From contig NZ_CP024871.1 in the NCBI RefSeq assembly GCF_000306675.2, positions 132,501 through 137,500 on the forward strand: a stretch of 5,000 nucleotides of DNA, written 5' to 3'. Numbering within the stretch: position 1 is the stretch's first letter; every line of letters begins with the position of its first letter. The notes under the pieces were generated by a model. The model was not told the DNA's origin. It searched no databases and was given only the letters and a program-made list of their open reading frames with translations. This DNA comes from Leptospira mayottensis 200901116. GTDB lineage: Bacteria; Spirochaetota; Leptospiria; Leptospirales; Leptospiraceae. Positions 1 to 5,000 of the stretch are shown here, piece by piece. A program made the position numbers and the translations under genes.

Positions 1-1638
<1,638 letters not shown>

Positions 1639-1660
1639 AAGATCAGCAAAGTACATATTG

Positions 1661-1839
1661 AAATTAAAAGCCTGTCCTAAAACCTTAGTTAGAATAATTC
1701 AGTAAGTTCGTAATAAAATATAGAAGTTCCCACGGATTACGTTTCTTTGGTAGTTTACGAGCTTTCGAGTATATTTTATAATTGTTAAGTTCTCGTCGAG
1801 GTTTCTATATTCTGAGGTTTTGGGACAGACTCTTAATTT
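1661..1839. repeat. MITE-like dispersed repeat, copy 1, with terminal inverted repeats
   Basis: The inner ends 1670-1688 and 1812-1830 are imperfect inverted repeats (16 of 19 positions match by hand), both carrying the core CTGTCCyAAAACC reading inward. The complementarity continues outward through AT-rich DNA to 1661 and 1839 (8 of 9 further positions). There is no transposase and no room for one. Bases 1703-1730 match 4131-4158 at 27 of 28 positions, so this is one copy of a repeated family. The ends resemble those of IS5-like insertion sequences, suggesting a non-autonomous derivative; that is inference from end sequence only. No clear target-site duplication is visible, because the flanks are themselves inverted. 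The ends could pair into a long hairpin in RNA and so help stop transcription from the converging neighbours. Confidence -1.
1754..1782 (+). promoter_or_regulatory. Possible promoter inside repeat copy 1
   Basis: TTTACG (1754-1759) lies 17 bp before a perfect TATAAT (1777-1782). The spacing is ideal, but the DNA is AT-rich and such matches arise by chance. If active, it would transcribe rightward through the intergenic region and antisense to the 3' end of trmB. Copy 2 of the repeat does not keep these elements at the matching position, so it is not a conserved feature of the family. Confidence -1.
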
Positions 1840-1977
1840 TATCGAATGGAATCGATTTTATGATGGAAATTTATTCTTTCATGTTGGCGGGTTTAAGAGG
1901 CGGTATTCTAAATTTAATCGAATATAATTTTCTATTTAGAGTTATGGCTCTTTTATAAATATTACTATAGCAAAAGT
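1840..1977. other. AT-rich intergenic remainder between convergent genes
   Basis: The gap between the TPR gene and trmB is 339 bases. The repeat fills its left half; this is the rest. It holds only a doubtful small ORF and a 4-bp hairpin (AGAG/CTCT near 1937-1950) followed by a short T run, too weak to call a terminator. I see no RNA gene or riboswitch. Confidence -1.
1860..1958 (+). CDS. Doubtful 32-codon ORF, hydrophobic peptide
   Basis: An ATG-ATG start runs to TAA at 1956-1958 and would encode a 32-residue peptide beginning MMEIYSFMLAGLRGG and ending FRVMALL. GGA at 1848-1850 sits about 9 bases upstream and could serve as a ribosome binding site, and a possible promoter lies at 1754-1782. 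The peptide is rich in Leu, Ile, Phe and Met, but charged residues (Glu3, Arg13, Glu21, Arg27) interrupt it, so it is not a clean membrane helix. I recognise no family. A chance ORF is the likelier explanation. Confidence -1.
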   Translation: MMEIYSFMLAGLRGGILNLIEYNFLFRVMALL

Positions 1978-2631
<654 letters not shown>

Positions 2632-2633
2632 GG

Positions 2634-3618
<985 letters not shown>

Positions 3619-3637
3619 GAATCGTTTTTTTCTTTTG

Positions 3638-3668
3638 ATTCTTTTTTAAGAATTTTTCTAAAAAGAAT
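3638..3668 (+). terminator. Second terminator-like hairpin
   Basis: ATTCTT (3638-3643) can pair with AAGAAT (3648-3653), followed by TTTT. Alternatively ATTCTTTTT (3638-3646) can pair with AAAAAGAAT (3660-3668). The two foldings exclude each other, and both are AT-rich and weak. It follows the stronger terminator directly and may be a back-up, or simply low-complexity sequence. Confidence -1.
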
Positions 3669-3684
3669 TTAGATTTATTGATCC

Positions 3685-3723
<39 letters not shown>

Positions 3724-3742
3724 AGTTATTCTGGATTGCACT

Positions 3743-4093
<351 letters not shown>

Positions 4094-4094
4094 G

Positions 4095-4256
4095 GTTTGT
4101 CCCAAAAACTTAAGAGAAATCAATATTTAATAAGTTCGTAACAAAATATAGAAGTTCCTATAAATTACTTTTCCCCTTTGGGTTTTTGAACAACTTTTTT
4201 CGTTGTCGAATACCGTAAGGGTGAGTTTCCGCATATTTCGAATAGGTTTTGAGTTA
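4095..4256. repeat. MITE-like dispersed repeat, copy 2 (diverged)
   Basis: The left end, GTTTGTCCCAAAAACT from 4095, resembles the inverted-repeat ends of copy 1. Bases 4131-4158 match 1703-1730 of copy 1 at 27 of 28 positions, and ATTAC follows ten bases later in both. The middle has diverged. The right end keeps AGGTTTTG at 4244-4251, within one base of the position predicted from copy 1, so overall length is conserved at about 160 bp. The outer right end has lost the GGGACAG part of the terminal repeat. The right boundary is therefore approximate. Orientation is the same as copy 1, and there is no coding capacity. Confidence -1.
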
Positions 4257-4260
4257 ATCT

Positions 4261-4298
<38 letters not shown>

Positions 4299-4340
4299 TT
4301 CGATTTTGGAAATATTTTATATACTTGCCCTTAATTCGTG

Positions 4341-5000
<660 letters not shown>

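Noticed and set aside
1937..1955. Terminator for the TPR gene
   Set aside because: The stem is only 4 bp (AGAG/CTCT) and the T run is short; chance is more likely.

Overview
The window is AT-rich, with codon use, GTG/TTG starts, weak Shine-Dalgarno signals and gene families typical of a spirochaete. It most resembles a pathogenic Leptospira chromosome. That assignment rests on overall character and on a dispersed intergenic repeat of a kind I associate with pathogenic Leptospira; no database search was possible.

Layout: (1) 1-1638, plus strand: the 3' part of a gene for a TPR-repeat protein fused to a C-terminal PQQ/WD-like beta-propeller region, cut by the window's left edge. (2) 1639-1977: a convergent intergenic region with a ~179 bp element bounded by imperfect inverted repeats, then AT-rich DNA with a doubtful 32-codon ORF. 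(3) 1978-2631, minus strand: trmB, tRNA (guanine-N7) methyltransferase. (4) 2680-3618, plus strand: an MBL-fold metal-dependent hydrolase, divergent from trmB across 48 bp. That gap carries a near-consensus promoter lying almost on top of the GTG start. A terminator hairpin overlaps the gene's stop codon. (5) 3743-4093, plus strand: a small stand-alone PilZ protein with intact c-di-GMP-binding motifs. (6) 4094-4367: a second, more diverged copy of the same repeat, in the same orientation, starting next to the PilZ stop. (7) 4368-5000, plus strand: the 5' part of a gene for a protein with an HELGH zinc-metalloprotease motif and a charged coiled-coil tail, running off the right edge and resembling SprA-related/CJM1_0395-type putative metalloproteases.

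The genes look like separate housekeeping and signalling units, not one operon: orientations alternate, and the MBL gene has its own promoter and terminator. I see no convincing new multi-gene system. The most notable signals are the pair of MITE-like direct repeats flanking trmB-MBL-PilZ, the probable leaderless GTG start of the MBL gene, and the HELGH protein, which lacks a stop in the window and is easily missed.
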